From Polyangiaceae bacterium (GTDB lineage: Bacteria; Myxococcota_A; Polyangia; Polyangiales; Polyangiaceae), in the NCBI GenBank assembly GCA_029261965.1, contig JAJDAH010000077.1, positions 1-63,248 of the forward strand: a DNA stretch of 63,248 bases, read 5' to 3'. Within the stretch, counting starts at the first letter, position 1. The number at the start of each line of letters is the position of its first letter. Below the pieces are notes generated by a model. The model was not told the origin of the DNA. It did no database searches and saw only the letters and a program-made list of their open reading frames with translations. The position numbers and the translations under genes are program-made. This document shows positions 36,810 to 45,781 of the stretch, piece after piece.

Positions 36810-37829
36810 TCAGGAGCTGCACAAAACGCGCAGGGCGTTCTTGCTGAAGATCTTTTGCACGTCGCCTCTCGAGAAACCGCTCGCGAGAAGCGCCGTCGCG
36901 AGTCGCGGAAAGCCGCTGACGTCGCTCAGCTCCTTCGGAGGTCGTAGCCCGCTTTCGAGATCGCTCCCGATGCCGACGTGCTCGATGCCCATCACCTTGA
37001 CCATGTGCCGGGCGTGCTGCACCGCGTGATCGATCCTCGCGTAGCGACCCGCGGCGAGAAAAGTGCGGTGGAACGTCAGCCCGACGACACCGCCGCTGTC
37101 GGCGATGGCCCGCAGCTGCTCGTCGGTCAGATTCCGCTTGTGCGGAGACAGCGCGCGCACGTCCGAATGGCTGGCGACGAGCGGCATTTTTGCGGTCTTT
37201 GCCATGTCGACGAGCTCGGCGGTGGCGGCGTCGGAGCAGTGGGAAACGTCGACGAGAGCGCGTTCGGCCCATATCCGGCTGACGACGTCACGCCCCCGGG
37301 ACCGAAACCCCCAACTCGACTGCGGGCGCTTGCCCGATGAGGAGGCGATGGCACTGTCGTAGCGATTGACGAGCCCGAACAAGCGCACCCCCCGCTCGAC
37401 CCAAACTCCGATGGAGTCGACGTCTTTCACGAACGGCACCGCGGTCTGCAGAGACAACCAGGTGCGGATCTTGTCGCCGGATTCGCCGCACCCCGGAGCG
37501 GCGTACGACGGCGACTGCTGAAGCGCTCGATGAAATGCGCGATACGCTTTTTCCGTCGCACTCATGGTCTGCCCGGTGGGGAAACGACCCGGCGGGAACT
37601 GGAGCTGCATCACTACGCCGCTCACGCCGGCGGCTCGCAACTGTTCGGCTCGGTACGCCCCGGAGCCGTGACTCAACTTCTTGAACCGATACGCCACCTG
37701 GTAGGGCAGACCGACGTTGAGATCGACTACGGAAAACGGGGCCTCGGCGGCGTGCACCGTCGGGGCGACCGTGGAGACCCCGAGCGCCCCCAAGGAAACG
37801 AGCGCACGGCGCCGGTCGATCCGCAACAT
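36810..37829 (-). CDS. M19 renal-dipeptidase-like protein, metal site incomplete
   Basis: A 339-residue secreted protein with a Tat-like signal (D-R-R-R-A-L, residues 4-9). The C-terminal two thirds are clearly M19: V-D-V-S-H, A-S-H-S-D-V-R-A-L, G-G-V-V-G-L-T-F and G-I-G-S-D-L. The normal N-terminal zinc motif, D-G-H-N-D-L-P, here reads D-L-N-V-G-L-P, so the H-x-D pair is lost, and I cannot find the bridging glutamate motif either. It may be catalytically altered or inactive. It lies directly downstream of the NAGPA-like gene. Confidence 0.85.
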   Translation of the reverse strand: MLRIDRRRALVSLGALGVSTVAPTVHAAEAPFSVVDLNVGLPYQVAYRFKKLSHGSGAYRAEQLRAAGVSGVVMQLQFPPGRFPTGQTMSATEKAYRAFHRALQQSPSYAAPGCGESGDKIRTWLSLQTAVPFVKDVDSIGVWVERGVRLFGLVNRYDSAIASSSGKRPQSSWGFRSRGRDVVSRIWAERALVDVSHCSDAATAELVDMAKTAKMPLVASHSDVRALSPHKRNLTDEQLRAIADSGGVVGLTFHRTFLAAGRYARIDHAVQHARHMVKVMGIEHVGIGSDLESGLRPPKELSDVSGFPRLATALLASGFSRGDVQKIFSKNALRVLCSS

Positions 37830-37846
37830 CCGTCGGTGCCTCTTTC

Positions 37847-38986
37847 TCAGTCCTTGACGAGAGGATCGCGGCGCACGACGTAGAAGAAGTCGCGGCTTCG
37901 CGGGCGCACCAAGTAGCTGCGCTTGCTGTGCTGGATTTTCGGCACGAGCGTCGCCGTGACTTGCAGCTGGTCTTCCGGCGTCGGCTTGCCGTAGAAGAGG
38001 AACTTCGTCCAAATCCAATTGACGTCGAGCTGCGAAGCGCTGACGGCGCCCGCCAGCATCATCGCCGAGCCGAGCTGCTTGGCGGTGACCCACTCTCCTA
38101 GGCCGAAAAACAGGACGCGACCGGTGGCATCCACGCCCACTGCGGAGCGCCTGATGTCTTTCCTTCCCTCGGCGGAGGTTGCCCAGGCCTTGCTCGTGAA
38201 ACCCTTGATGAGGTCGGGATGCAGCGCGCTCTCTTCCACGAGGCACGGCGGCGACTGCCGGTAGGACCGCATGCCGTCGACGTGAATTTGCATTGCCGAC
38301 CAGGCGCCGATTTTCACCGACTCGTCCTTGAAGAGGGCGAAGGTGCAGCCGATTTCCCGAGGTTTCACGTAGGGGGTCTGGTCGATCATCGAGCCCCAGA
38401 GCCCGTGGTCGGTTTGAAATCCGCCGTTGAACACCGCCACTAGATTCTCTCGCTCCGCTTCCGGTACGACCCCACCGCGCTTGGTCCCGGGGATCCGTTT
38501 GTTCTTCGGTTCCTGCGAGCCCGCCACCAAACGCACACCCAATCGCTCGAGGTCCATGGCGACGATGGCGACGCGCCGGTCCCACTTGTACTTGTCGGGG
38601 TGCACCATGCTGCGAAGCATGAGCGGCGCGCCGTGCATTTCACCGGCCTCGGGCACGGCGACCCACTTGCCGTCACCTTCTTTGGTAGTTCGCTCGAAGG
38701 GCGGATCGAAGTCGGCCACCGTGAAGGTTTTTGCCCGCTCGCGAGCCTTCTCCTCCGGCGAGGGTTCCGGCGCAGTTTTGGCTTTGGCCGCGGGCGCCGC
38801 GGGGACGCGGGCAGGCTCGACGTTCTTCGCTTCTGCGACGGGTGTCTCTGCGGGCTCGGCAGGAGCGAGGGGCGCGGTGGGCTCGGGATTCGACCCGCCA
38901 CACGCCGGAACCGCGAAGCCGATTGCGAGCACGCACTTCAATACGTGACCAACGGTTTTCGATTTTCGGGTGTCGAGAATCATCAT
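37847..38986 (-). CDS. Phosphodiester glycosidase family (NAGPA-like) lipoprotein
   Basis: A 379-residue protein with a lipobox (V-P-A-C) at about residue 28, followed by a Pro/Ala/Glu linker. The domain starting at about residue 130 has F-N-G-G-F, and A-V-G-V-D-A-T-G-R-V-L-F-F-G-L-G-E-W near the C-terminus, as in phosphodiester glycosidase (DUF2233) proteins. The substrate is probably a sugar phosphodiester on the cell envelope. Start is one of two adjacent ATGs (38986 or 38983); ATG 39016 is possible. Divergent from the sulfatase-like gene, 45 bases apart. Confidence 0.82.
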   Translation of the reverse strand: MMILDTRKSKTVGHVLKCVLAIGFAVPACGGSNPEPTAPLAPAEPAETPVAEAKNVEPARVPAAPAAKAKTAPEPSPEEKARERAKTFTVADFDPPFERTTKEGDGKWVAVPEAGEMHGAPLMLRSMVHPDKYKWDRRVAIVAMDLERLGVRLVAGSQEPKNKRIPGTKRGGVVPEAERENLVAVFNGGFQTDHGLWGSMIDQTPYVKPREIGCTFALFKDESVKIGAWSAMQIHVDGMRSYRQSPPCLVEESALHPDLIKGFTSKAWATSAEGRKDIRRSAVGVDATGRVLFFGLGEWVTAKQLGSAMMLAGAVSASQLDVNWIWTKFLFYGKPTPEDQLQVTATLVPKIQHSKRSYLVRPRSRDFFYVVRRDPLVKD

Positions 38987-39031
38987 GCACAGAATGGCAG
39001 AATCTTCTCGCCTCATGCTAGTTCGTGAGCC

Positions 39032-40405
39032 ATGCACGCCTTCACTCGACGCAAGCCAATAGGTAGTTATTTCAGCGCGCTCCTCGTCCTGTCGACGGTC
39101 GGATGCGGCACGGCGGCTCCCGAGCCGGTGGCCCCGAGCACTCCCGAAGCGCCGAGGCCGAACGCGAGCGAAACGACGCCGGTTCCGATGGCGAAAGCCA
39201 GCTCCGACGAGGCAGAGAAGAACGAAGCGCCCCCCGCGCCGAAGCTCACCCGGCCGGCGGAGCCGCTCAACGTCCTGCTCATCCTGGTCGACAGCATGCG
39301 CTCCGACATGCCCTGGGCCGGCTACCCCCGCGACATCGCACCGAACCTCACCGAGCTCGAGAAGAACAGCGTGAGCTACACGCGGGGCTACTCGATGTCG
39401 AGCGTGACCGCGAAGAGCATCGGCGGTCTTCTCGCTGGCAAGTACCCGTCGACGATCGCACGGAACAAGTACTTCGACACGACCTACTCTCGCAGCAATC
39501 TCTTCTTCCCCGAGGTCCTCGAGAAGCACGGGGTGAAGTCGATGGCGACGCACGCGCACACCTACATGGGTGGCCCCGGCAACAAGGGGCTGGACCAGGG
39601 GTTCGCGCAGTGGACGCTACTCAAGGGGCTGACTTACCCCGACATGAAGGGCAATCCCGACATCACGGCTCACCGACTCACGAAGAAGACCATCGAGATG
39701 CTCGAGGCGACGCCGAACGACAAGCCGTTCTTCTTCTACACGCACTACATGGATCCTCATCATCAATACCTGCGTCACGACGAGGCTCCGGACTGGGGCA
39801 AGAAGGCGCGAGACCGGTACGACCAGGAGATCTTCTTCGCCGACATGCACATCGGAAAGCTGCTCGCCTACATGAAGTCGCAGCCCTGGTGGTCGAAGAC
39901 TGCGGTGATCGTGAGTGCCGACCACGGGGAGAGCTTCGGCGAGCACAAGCACTACAAACACGCGTTCGAGCTCTGGGAGCAGCTCGTGCAGGTGCCGATT
40001 TTCCTTCACGTGCCCGGCGCAACACCGCGCCGGATCGACACGCCGCGCGGTCACATCGACCTCGCGCCGACGATTCTCGACCTCATGGGCGCGGAACGGA
40101 GCGACGAGTGGGACTTTCTCGGCCAATCCCTCGTGCCCGAGCTCTTCGGCGCGAAAGCCGAGCCTCGACCGGTGCTCGTCGATCTCCCCCGGGACACGGG
40201 AAACATGCGACGCCACGGTGTCATCCACGGCGACTACAAGCTCCTGGCGTTCGGCGACGGCGGCTACACACGCCGCCTGTTCAACCTAAAGGCCGATCCG
40301 GGCGAGCTGAAGGACCTCGCGAAGACCGCACCGGAGGAGATGGCCAAGATGGAAAAGGTCTACGCCGAGACCTGGGGCAAGCTGAAGCTCGTTCGTCCGC
40401 ACTAG
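39032..40405 (+). CDS. Alkaline-phosphatase-superfamily (sulfatase-like) lipoprotein
   Basis: A 457-residue protein with signal peptide and lipobox (S-T-V-G-C), then an Ala/Pro linker of about 60 residues. The catalytic domain shows L-V-D-S-M-R-S-D and A-D-H-G-E-S-F-G-E-H, two metal-binding motifs of the superfamily. The position where sulfatases have C/S-x-P-S-R reads T126-A-K-S-I, followed by G-G-L-L-A-G-K-Y-P. There is thus no formylglycine cysteine or serine motif, and Thr126 is the likely nucleophile, as in LtaS and phosphoethanolamine transferases. So it is more likely a phosphatase or phosphotransferase than a sulfatase. Annotation as sulfatase is structural, not functional. Confidence 0.88.
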   Translation: MHAFTRRKPIGSYFSALLVLSTVGCGTAAPEPVAPSTPEAPRPNASETTPVPMAKASSDEAEKNEAPPAPKLTRPAEPLNVLLILVDSMRSDMPWAGYPRDIAPNLTELEKNSVSYTRGYSMSSVTAKSIGGLLAGKYPSTIARNKYFDTTYSRSNLFFPEVLEKHGVKSMATHAHTYMGGPGNKGLDQGFAQWTLLKGLTYPDMKGNPDITAHRLTKKTIEMLEATPNDKPFFFYTHYMDPHHQYLRHDEAPDWGKKARDRYDQEIFFADMHIGKLLAYMKSQPWWSKTAVIVSADHGESFGEHKHYKHAFELWEQLVQVPIFLHVPGATPRRIDTPRGHIDLAPTILDLMGAERSDEWDFLGQSLVPELFGAKAEPRPVLVDLPRDTGNMRRHGVIHGDYKLLAFGDGGYTRRLFNLKADPGELKDLAKTAPEEMAKMEKVYAETWGKLKLVRPH

Positions 40406-40486
40406 AGACCGCGGGGGGGCTCGATCGAGGGGGGATTGGCGTCTCGAGAAAGGTGCCGGCGGCAGTGCGCCGATCTTAGGCCATTT

Positions 40487-40531
40487 CTTAGTGTTGACTA
40501 GACACTAAGATAGTGTACAATAGATACTATT
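40487..40531 (+). promoter_or_regulatory. Strong orphan promoter overlaid by two tandem operators
   Basis: A 45-base AT-rich island. A near-consensus promoter TTGACT (40494-40499), 16 bases, TACAAT (40516-40521) points right. Two dyads of equal design overlie it: TAGTGT-N7-ACACTA at 40489-40507 and TAGTGT-N7-ATACTA at 40511-40529. Their centres are 22 bp apart, two helical turns, so both would bind on the same face. No gene begins to the right on this strand; the transcript would be antisense to the polysaccharide deacetylase gene. The rest of the gap 40406-40526 shows nothing. Confidence 0.65.
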
Positions 40532-41639
40532 GAGGTACCGCAGGGCCGCCAGTAGTGGCCGGAGGGTAACGACAAGCTCGCGAGCGCCGTTTGTGCTTTT
40601 TCGTGAGAGAGGCGTTTCCGAGCGTTTGCACCGGCACGCTCGTCGCGACGCTCGGCGGCGGCGGTCGCTCGTGCTTGGGCTGCTCGTGGGGCGGAATGTT
40701 CGGTCCAAAACCGAAGTGCGCGGCGAGCCGTCGGAGCGAGGTACCGAAGTCGATGGACTGGCGCGGGATGCTGTAGCGCTTGGTTTTTGCGTGCACGAAG
40801 TTACGCGGTCTCGTGCTGACGCCAAAACCCGCCTCGTAACCCGTTTCTTCGACGAGGTAGCGGACTCGTCCGTCGTGACTTCCGAGCGGATACACGAACG
40901 CGCGAGGTCGAATGCCGATGCGTTGCTCGATGATCTTCCTCGAATGGTGCATCTCACGCTTCGCATGATGGTCGCTCAGCTTTCGGAAATCTGCGTGAGT
41001 CACGCTGTGGCTCGCGATTTCGCAGAGCCCGCTGTCGATCATCTCCCGAATCTCGTCCCACTCGAGCGTCTGCTTGCTCCGCCATTCCTCCATGACTCCC
41101 GTCGGCAGCGCGAGAGCGAACGGGAGCTTGTGCTCGCGTAGAATCGGAAAAGCGCGCGTGTACGCCGTTCGCAGGCCATCGTCGATGGTAATGACCGCGG
41201 CGCGCTCCGGCAGATCGATCTCGCCGTCGAGAAAATCGATGAGGTCGCTCATCGAAATGACGTCGACGTTTTCCGCAAGCCACTCCGCTTGCTTCGCGAA
41301 CACGTTCGGCCATGTGTCGAACTGCGAACGACCGAGAGTGAAGTTGTGGTACATCAACACGAGCACGCGGGTGTCCTCCCGCGGGACGACGGGCCACTTG
41401 AACTGTCGCTGTGGCTCGGCGTCTGCCAAGGTCGACGCGGGTGTGGCTTCGGCCCCCGGGGGGGCGATGACGGCCGGCTCGGGGCTCGGGGTGACGGGCG
41501 CGACGGGTTCGGGATCAGCGGGACGCGCGGACGAAGCGAGCACCGCGCCCGGCGGGACCGGCTCGACCATCGGTGTGCCCGCACACGCGCCCACGACTGC
41601 TGCCCCCAGCCAGACGGCCCAAAAACGCTTCTTGGCCAT
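40527..41639 (-). CDS. Polysaccharide deacetylase lipoprotein
   Basis: A 370-residue protein with lipobox V-G-A-C near residue 18 and a Pro/Ala/Glu linker. The NodB homology domain has M-Y-H near residue 97, the metal motif T-I-D-D-G and A-S-H-S-V-T-H, with the base Asp and both His ligands present. It should remove N-acetyl groups from envelope or surface polysaccharide. After the domain a Pro/Lys/Arg-rich tail of about 60 residues looks disordered. Its stop lies inside the tandem-operator island. Confidence 0.9.
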   Translation of the reverse strand: MAKKRFWAVWLGAAVVGACAGTPMVEPVPPGAVLASSARPADPEPVAPVTPSPEPAVIAPPGAEATPASTLADAEPQRQFKWPVVPREDTRVLVLMYHNFTLGRSQFDTWPNVFAKQAEWLAENVDVISMSDLIDFLDGEIDLPERAAVITIDDGLRTAYTRAFPILREHKLPFALALPTGVMEEWRSKQTLEWDEIREMIDSGLCEIASHSVTHADFRKLSDHHAKREMHHSRKIIEQRIGIRPRAFVYPLGSHDGRVRYLVEETGYEAGFGVSTRPRNFVHAKTKRYSIPRQSIDFGTSLRRLAAHFGFGPNIPPHEQPKHERPPPPSVATSVPVQTLGNASLTKKHKRRSRACRYPPATTGGPAVPQ

Positions 41640-41696
41640 GTCTCGCCAAACCTACCGAGCCCGACGAAACCGCGCCAAGTTCCGTGCCGAGACGTT

Positions 41697-42383
41697 TCAG
41701 TCCGCCATCCCTGGCAGCGGATAGGCGCCGAACAGCCACGGATGAATCGAAACGACAGCGCCAAAAGCCACGAGAGCGAGAAGGATCTTCCACCAGCCGA
41801 GCTCTCGAGCCACGAAGCGCGTGCGCCCAGCGAGGATCGCGATGAACGGAAGGCGCGAGGTCGCCGACGCGAACCGCTGCCACGCTTCGCCGTGACTTCC
41901 TCGGCGGCGACGGTCGATCGAGCTCATGGCCGAAATGAACGTGAGTAGGAACGTCCCGAACAGCACGATCGAGGCCAGATCCCCGTTCGCCACGAGGTGA
42001 AAGACCGCCCACAGGATCGCGCCGCAGAGAATCGGGTGACGCGTGATCCGTTGGATGCCCGTGGGCTCGAGCGGTTGGTCCTGCATCGTGCCGACGGGCA
42101 ACGGCGTCAGCAAACCCACCACTACGAAAAAAGAGGCGACCAACATGACGGGGCCGGCGGCATGTCGAACCCCGGGACCCAGATCCCAGAGGAGCAGGTT
42201 TCCCGAAGCGAACGCGACCTGGTATGCGCGAACGAACCAGACGAAACCACCGAGCGATGCCACGGAGAACAGCACCATGTAGACCCGCTCTCCGAGCGCA
42301 CCCACGATAGCCCGACGGATCGGCGTCGCCGCAACCAGATGGATCCCGGCGAAGAAAGACGCTGCGAGAAGCAAGCCCGTCAC
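41697..42383 (-). CDS. NnrU family membrane protein
   Basis: A 228-residue protein with about six hydrophobic helices. The central I-T-R-H-P-I-L-C-G and H-L-V-A-N-G-D-L-A-S signature is typical of NnrU, a family linked to nitrite/nitric oxide reduction in some bacteria and related in fold to isoprenylcysteine methyltransferases. No nitrogen-oxide gene is nearby, so the specific role is unclear. It lies between the deacetylase and the lipoprotein at 42415 in the same direction. Confidence 0.87.
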   Translation of the reverse strand: MTGLLLAASFFAGIHLVAATPIRRAIVGALGERVYMVLFSVASLGGFVWFVRAYQVAFASGNLLLWDLGPGVRHAAGPVMLVASFFVVVGLLTPLPVGTMQDQPLEPTGIQRITRHPILCGAILWAVFHLVANGDLASIVLFGTFLLTFISAMSSIDRRRRGSHGEAWQRFASATSRLPFIAILAGRTRFVARELGWWKILLALVAFGAVVSIHPWLFGAYPLPGMAD

Positions 42384-42414
42384 GCGACGACAAAAGCTCG
42401 CTCGGTGCCGGCGG

Positions 42415-44172
42415 CTACTCGCCCCAACGCGACGGGTCGAGCACGATGTCGCAATTGACGACGTCGACGCCGGTGGCGTTCTTCCACGGCGAGGCGCAGT
42501 ACTCGATGAGGTAGGTCAACTCCTCGGGCCGAATGTACTGACGGGTGCCATCGTTGCGCGACGGCTTGTATTCGTAGTCCCCATCCGGGATCGAGCTGTC
42601 CCACAGATCCCAGTTCGGCCACGGGGCGTAGAAGTCGACGGCGTCCGAGTATTCGCGCTGAACGAGGGTGGCCTCGGCGCCCGTCAGCGGCAGTCCGCTG
42701 GCTCCGGCAGCCAGCAACGTCGCGGCAGCGTCGGCGTCCCATTCGCTGTTGTCCATTCGCTCGGCATCGTCCGCCATCATGGCGTCTGCGCGAACGGCGA
42801 GCCCGGCGAGCATCGCCTCGGCGAAGGCGTTCTCTCTCTGAATCAGGGCGTTGGTAATCGCTGCGATGTGGAAGTACCGAATGATCGCGTAGTTGAAAAA
42901 GTTGAGCGAGCTCGAGATCGACTCGTAGACGTCTTCCACGCCATCGCCACAATCGTTGTCGAAGAGGTTGCCTTTGCTCATGAGGGCCGCGCTCACTTTG
43001 GCGTTGCACTCTCCGTCGGGCGCGATGGCGTCGTAACGAGTGAAATCGGCGAGATCTTGAGACGGCACGAACGCTTCACCGTCCTCTTTGGTCCGGATCA
43101 TGTAGTCGTGATCGACGATGTCCGCGCCGAACCCACTGAGGAAATCCGCCGCTGTTTGGGCCGCCTCACGAACGTCGGCATCCGGGGCGTCCTGTACGAC
43201 GCGAAGCAGGACCGGATAAATGCGGAACAGGTGAGGCACGTCGTCCTTCGACCGCATGTTCCTCAGCCAGATCGATCCGAAATTCGGGTTCGAGTCGTTC
43301 GGAATCGTGTGCGCGTTCCAGTCGAACCTCGAGCATGCGCCGTACTGGCAGCACCACTGACCGCTGTTGGTGGCGGAGAAGCCAATCTGTTTGTCCACGG
43401 GGCAGAGCGTGTGCTCCGTTCCCGGGCACTCGTCGTGTGTGGAGCACGCCATCCCGTACATGGGGCTGTAGTCGACGGCGACGTTGCGCCCATCCGTCGT
43501 CGTGTACGAGTGGTTGTGGGTGAAGATGGCACGCGCCGTGATGAACTCGTCGGGTTGCTCGTTCCCCCAGTGCATGCCTTGAAAGAGCGAAACGATCCCC
43601 TTCGAGTAGCCGATGACGATCTCCTTCATGAGCGGGTCGCCGCTCGCGAGGTAGCCGTAGACCGCCTGGGTCAGCACCTTCGGCGTGCGGATCATGATGT
43701 TGTCCGCGCCACCCTGGTGCACGAAGGTGATCGTGTCGCCTGACTTGGTGGCACGCGTGTCCTGCCACCACATCGAGTAGTCCGGCATGCTCGGGTCGAA
43801 CGAGGCGTGCAGGCCGTGGGAGTGCCAGGTGACCCACCGGAAGTAATCAATCTGCTTCCAGAACCCTGTGATCTTCTGCGTAAAGGCATCGATCTCGGCC
43901 GCCGTCGGCGCCGTGCCTGCTGCGGGTCGAGAAAAGTCGAAGGGCAAACCCGACGGCAGTCCCGTGCTGCCTGCCGTGCCTGCGGAGCCCCCGGCGCCAC
44001 CGGCCCCACTCGTCGCCCCAGCTCCGGAAGAGCCCGCCGTACCGGCCGTTCCCCCACCAGTTCCGCCCCCATCCGAGGAGGGGTCTCCGTCTCCACCGCA
44101 AGCGATGGTGAGTAGCGAGACGACAGGGAACGCGGCGGTGGCGAAAGAACTCTTCAGTGTTCGGCGAAGCAT
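42415..44172 (-). CDS. Lipoprotein with Gly/Thr linker and helical domain, unknown function
   Basis: A 585-residue protein with a lipobox T-I-A-C near residue 25 and a 45-residue Gly/Ala/Thr/Ser linker. The mature domain is rich in aromatic residues (W-W-Q-D, H-W-G-N-E, Y-F-R-W-V-T-W-H) and alternates helices in the manner of an alpha/alpha toroid, as in glycan-acting enzymes; that is only a guess. Several Cys pairs are present in C-S-T-H-D-E-C-P and W-C-C-Q-Y-G-A-C. I do not recognise the family. Its start is 55 bases beyond the stop of the next lipoprotein gene, so the two are probably one transcript. Confidence 0.75.
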   Translation of the reverse strand: MLRRTLKSSFATAAFPVVSLLTIACGGDGDPSSDGGGTGGGTAGTAGSSGAGATSGAGGAGGSAGTAGSTGLPSGLPFDFSRPAAGTAPTAAEIDAFTQKITGFWKQIDYFRWVTWHSHGLHASFDPSMPDYSMWWQDTRATKSGDTITFVHQGGADNIMIRTPKVLTQAVYGYLASGDPLMKEIVIGYSKGIVSLFQGMHWGNEQPDEFITARAIFTHNHSYTTTDGRNVAVDYSPMYGMACSTHDECPGTEHTLCPVDKQIGFSATNSGQWCCQYGACSRFDWNAHTIPNDSNPNFGSIWLRNMRSKDDVPHLFRIYPVLLRVVQDAPDADVREAAQTAADFLSGFGADIVDHDYMIRTKEDGEAFVPSQDLADFTRYDAIAPDGECNAKVSAALMSKGNLFDNDCGDGVEDVYESISSSLNFFNYAIIRYFHIAAITNALIQRENAFAEAMLAGLAVRADAMMADDAERMDNSEWDADAAATLLAAGASGLPLTGAEATLVQREYSDAVDFYAPWPNWDLWDSSIPDGDYEYKPSRNDGTRQYIRPEELTYLIEYCASPWKNATGVDVVNCDIVLDPSRWGE

Positions 44173-44227
44173 GGCCCGAGGATAGCCCAGTCGCGGAACC
44201 GGTGCCGCAATTCCTCGCACGCGCGGG

Positions 44228-45397
44228 TCATTCGCCCACCCAGTCGCACAGCGATTCCACGTCGACGAACGAGCTCTGGGTGCACCAGTGGGGGCCCTGG
44301 CACCACGCCGCGTCACGCTCGACGCCGGACTGGCAACGCATCTCGCAGTGCGGCCCGTTGTTGTTGCCTGGCGCTGGGGCGATGCACTTGAGGGGCGCGT
44401 CGCAGTCCGCGTCACACGTGCACTCGCCGCGAGTCGACATGTTCAGCACGAAATCGGGCTGACACTCGCCGGACTGACAGGCGAACCCCTCGGGACACTC
44501 GTTTCCACTTGCGTCGCACTCGTCGACTGACGCGTCGCAGGAGTGCTCGGGTTCGCCCGCGCGGCTGGAACAGCGACCGTTACCCCCGCAATCGCGGTTG
44601 GCCTCGCAGGGGCGAGCGCACCTCGTCCCGGGGCTGGGCGGCGCACCGAGCATCCCGCTCAGGCATTTTTCGCCGGTGGCGCAGTCGCAGTCCATGACGC
44701 ACCCATCTCGCACCGAAGGCATGTTGCACGGCCTCGGCGGTGGACCTGTCACGTCGACGGCAAGCATGGCGGATCCGAACGAAGCGCCGTCGCGAACCGT
44801 CCAAGTGCCGGGCGCTGGAAACCGCAACGTCACCGGTCGCGCAAACGGTTGCGTGAAGGGCGGGCAAGGAGGCCCACCGGGTTCCCAAGCGCGCGCGGTG
44901 ACCCGCGCCTGCAACGTGACGGTGTCCATTTCCACGTCCACCATCGCGGGATCGGCGCAGCCACTCATTTCACCGGAGAGAAGAATGCGCACGCTGCGCT
45001 CGGTGTTTGCCGGCTGAGTCTCGAGCGATTCGATCGAGTCCGAGGCGACCTCGTGGAGGGTCCACGCGCCGCAGCTCGGCTCTCCGCCACCACCGCCAGT
45101 CCCGATCCCACTTCCTCCACCGGTTGCCGATCCACCGGTCGCGCCAACTCCGCCCGTCGCGCCAACTCCGCCGGTCGCGCCGACCCCACCAGTCGCGCCG
45201 ACCGCACCGCTCCCCCCGGTGGCCGGGCCGCCACCGCCACTCGCGGATCCGGCTGCTCCGGTCGCGCCGCTCGTTCCCGCGTCACTACCCGCTTGACCGG
45301 GGTTGCCCGTGTCCGGCCCTTCGGCTTTTCCGCACTGGGTGAGGGCCAACGCGCTGGCGATAGCCAGGATCCCGCCGACCGATCGCCGCGCCCTCAC
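44228..45397 (-). CDS. Cys-rich lipoprotein with repetitive G-A-T-G-G-V linker
   Basis: A 389-residue secreted protein starting at GTG. The lipobox is L-T-Q-C. A linker of about 85 residues contains four 6-residue G-A-T-G-G-V units coded by 18-bp repeats around 45137-45208. Residues 110-220 form a beta-rich domain. The C-terminal 170 residues have about twenty cysteines in C-x-x-D-C-D-C and G-x-C-x-x-x-x-x-C patterns like those in other myxobacterial surface proteins. Function not known. Likely cotranscribed with the lipoprotein gene downstream. Confidence 0.75.
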   Translation of the reverse strand: MRARRSVGGILAIASALALTQCGKAEGPDTGNPGQAGSDAGTSGATGAAGSASGGGGPATGGSGAVGATGGVGATGGVGATGGVGATGGSATGGGSGIGTGGGGGEPSCGAWTLHEVASDSIESLETQPANTERSVRILLSGEMSGCADPAMVDVEMDTVTLQARVTARAWEPGGPPCPPFTQPFARPVTLRFPAPGTWTVRDGASFGSAMLAVDVTGPPPRPCNMPSVRDGCVMDCDCATGEKCLSGMLGAPPSPGTRCARPCEANRDCGGNGRCSSRAGEPEHSCDASVDECDASGNECPEGFACQSGECQPDFVLNMSTRGECTCDADCDAPLKCIAPAPGNNNGPHCEMRCQSGVERDAAWCQGPHWCTQSSFVDVESLCDWVGE

Positions 45398-45493
45398 CCG
45401 GCCATTCTAGCAGGGTGCGAGCGCCGCCCGTACGAGCTCGAGTCACGGCCAGTTGGCAGGTGCCAAAAGGCGAGCTATTGCTTGGTGACAGCC

Positions 45494-45772
45494 ATGAGCG
45501 AAAAGCACGTTGCCCGCGCGGAGTCCCCCGACGCCGCAACTCCCGTCGCCAAAGAAGCGAGCGAGCTCGACGCCGACGAGCCGCATACACCGCTTTGGTT
45601 TTCTCTCGTTGGCATGTCCGTCTTCTTGCTGGGCGCCGGCTACGTCGCCGCCACCGCCGAGCCGCCACCTCCGAGAGAAATTCCTCCGGAGCCTGCGCCG
45701 GTCGTCGCACCAACGCCGCCCCCGCAGCCAGCTGCAGCGCAGCCGGCGCCTCCGCCCGGAAGCGGCGGATGA
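45494..45772 (+). CDS. Small single-pass membrane protein with Pro-rich tail
   Basis: A 92-residue protein. An acidic 32-residue cytoplasmic-type N-terminus is followed by a clear transmembrane helix (P-L-W-F-S-L-V-G-M-S-V-F-L-L-G) and a P/A-rich C-terminal tail of about 38 residues. The helix and the skewed composition suggest a real gene, but the ribosome binding site is weak and I know no homologue. It is isolated: both neighbours are on the other strand. Confidence 0.55.
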   Translation: MSEKHVARAESPDAATPVAKEASELDADEPHTPLWFSLVGMSVFLLGAGYVAATAEPPPPREIPPEPAPVVAPTPPPQPAAAQPAPPPGSGG

Positions 45773-45781
45773 TGACCCGCT

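Noticed and set aside
40530-41141. Plus-strand frame behind the orphan promoter
   Set aside because: Arg-rich shadow of the deacetylase gene; no ribosome binding site at its start.
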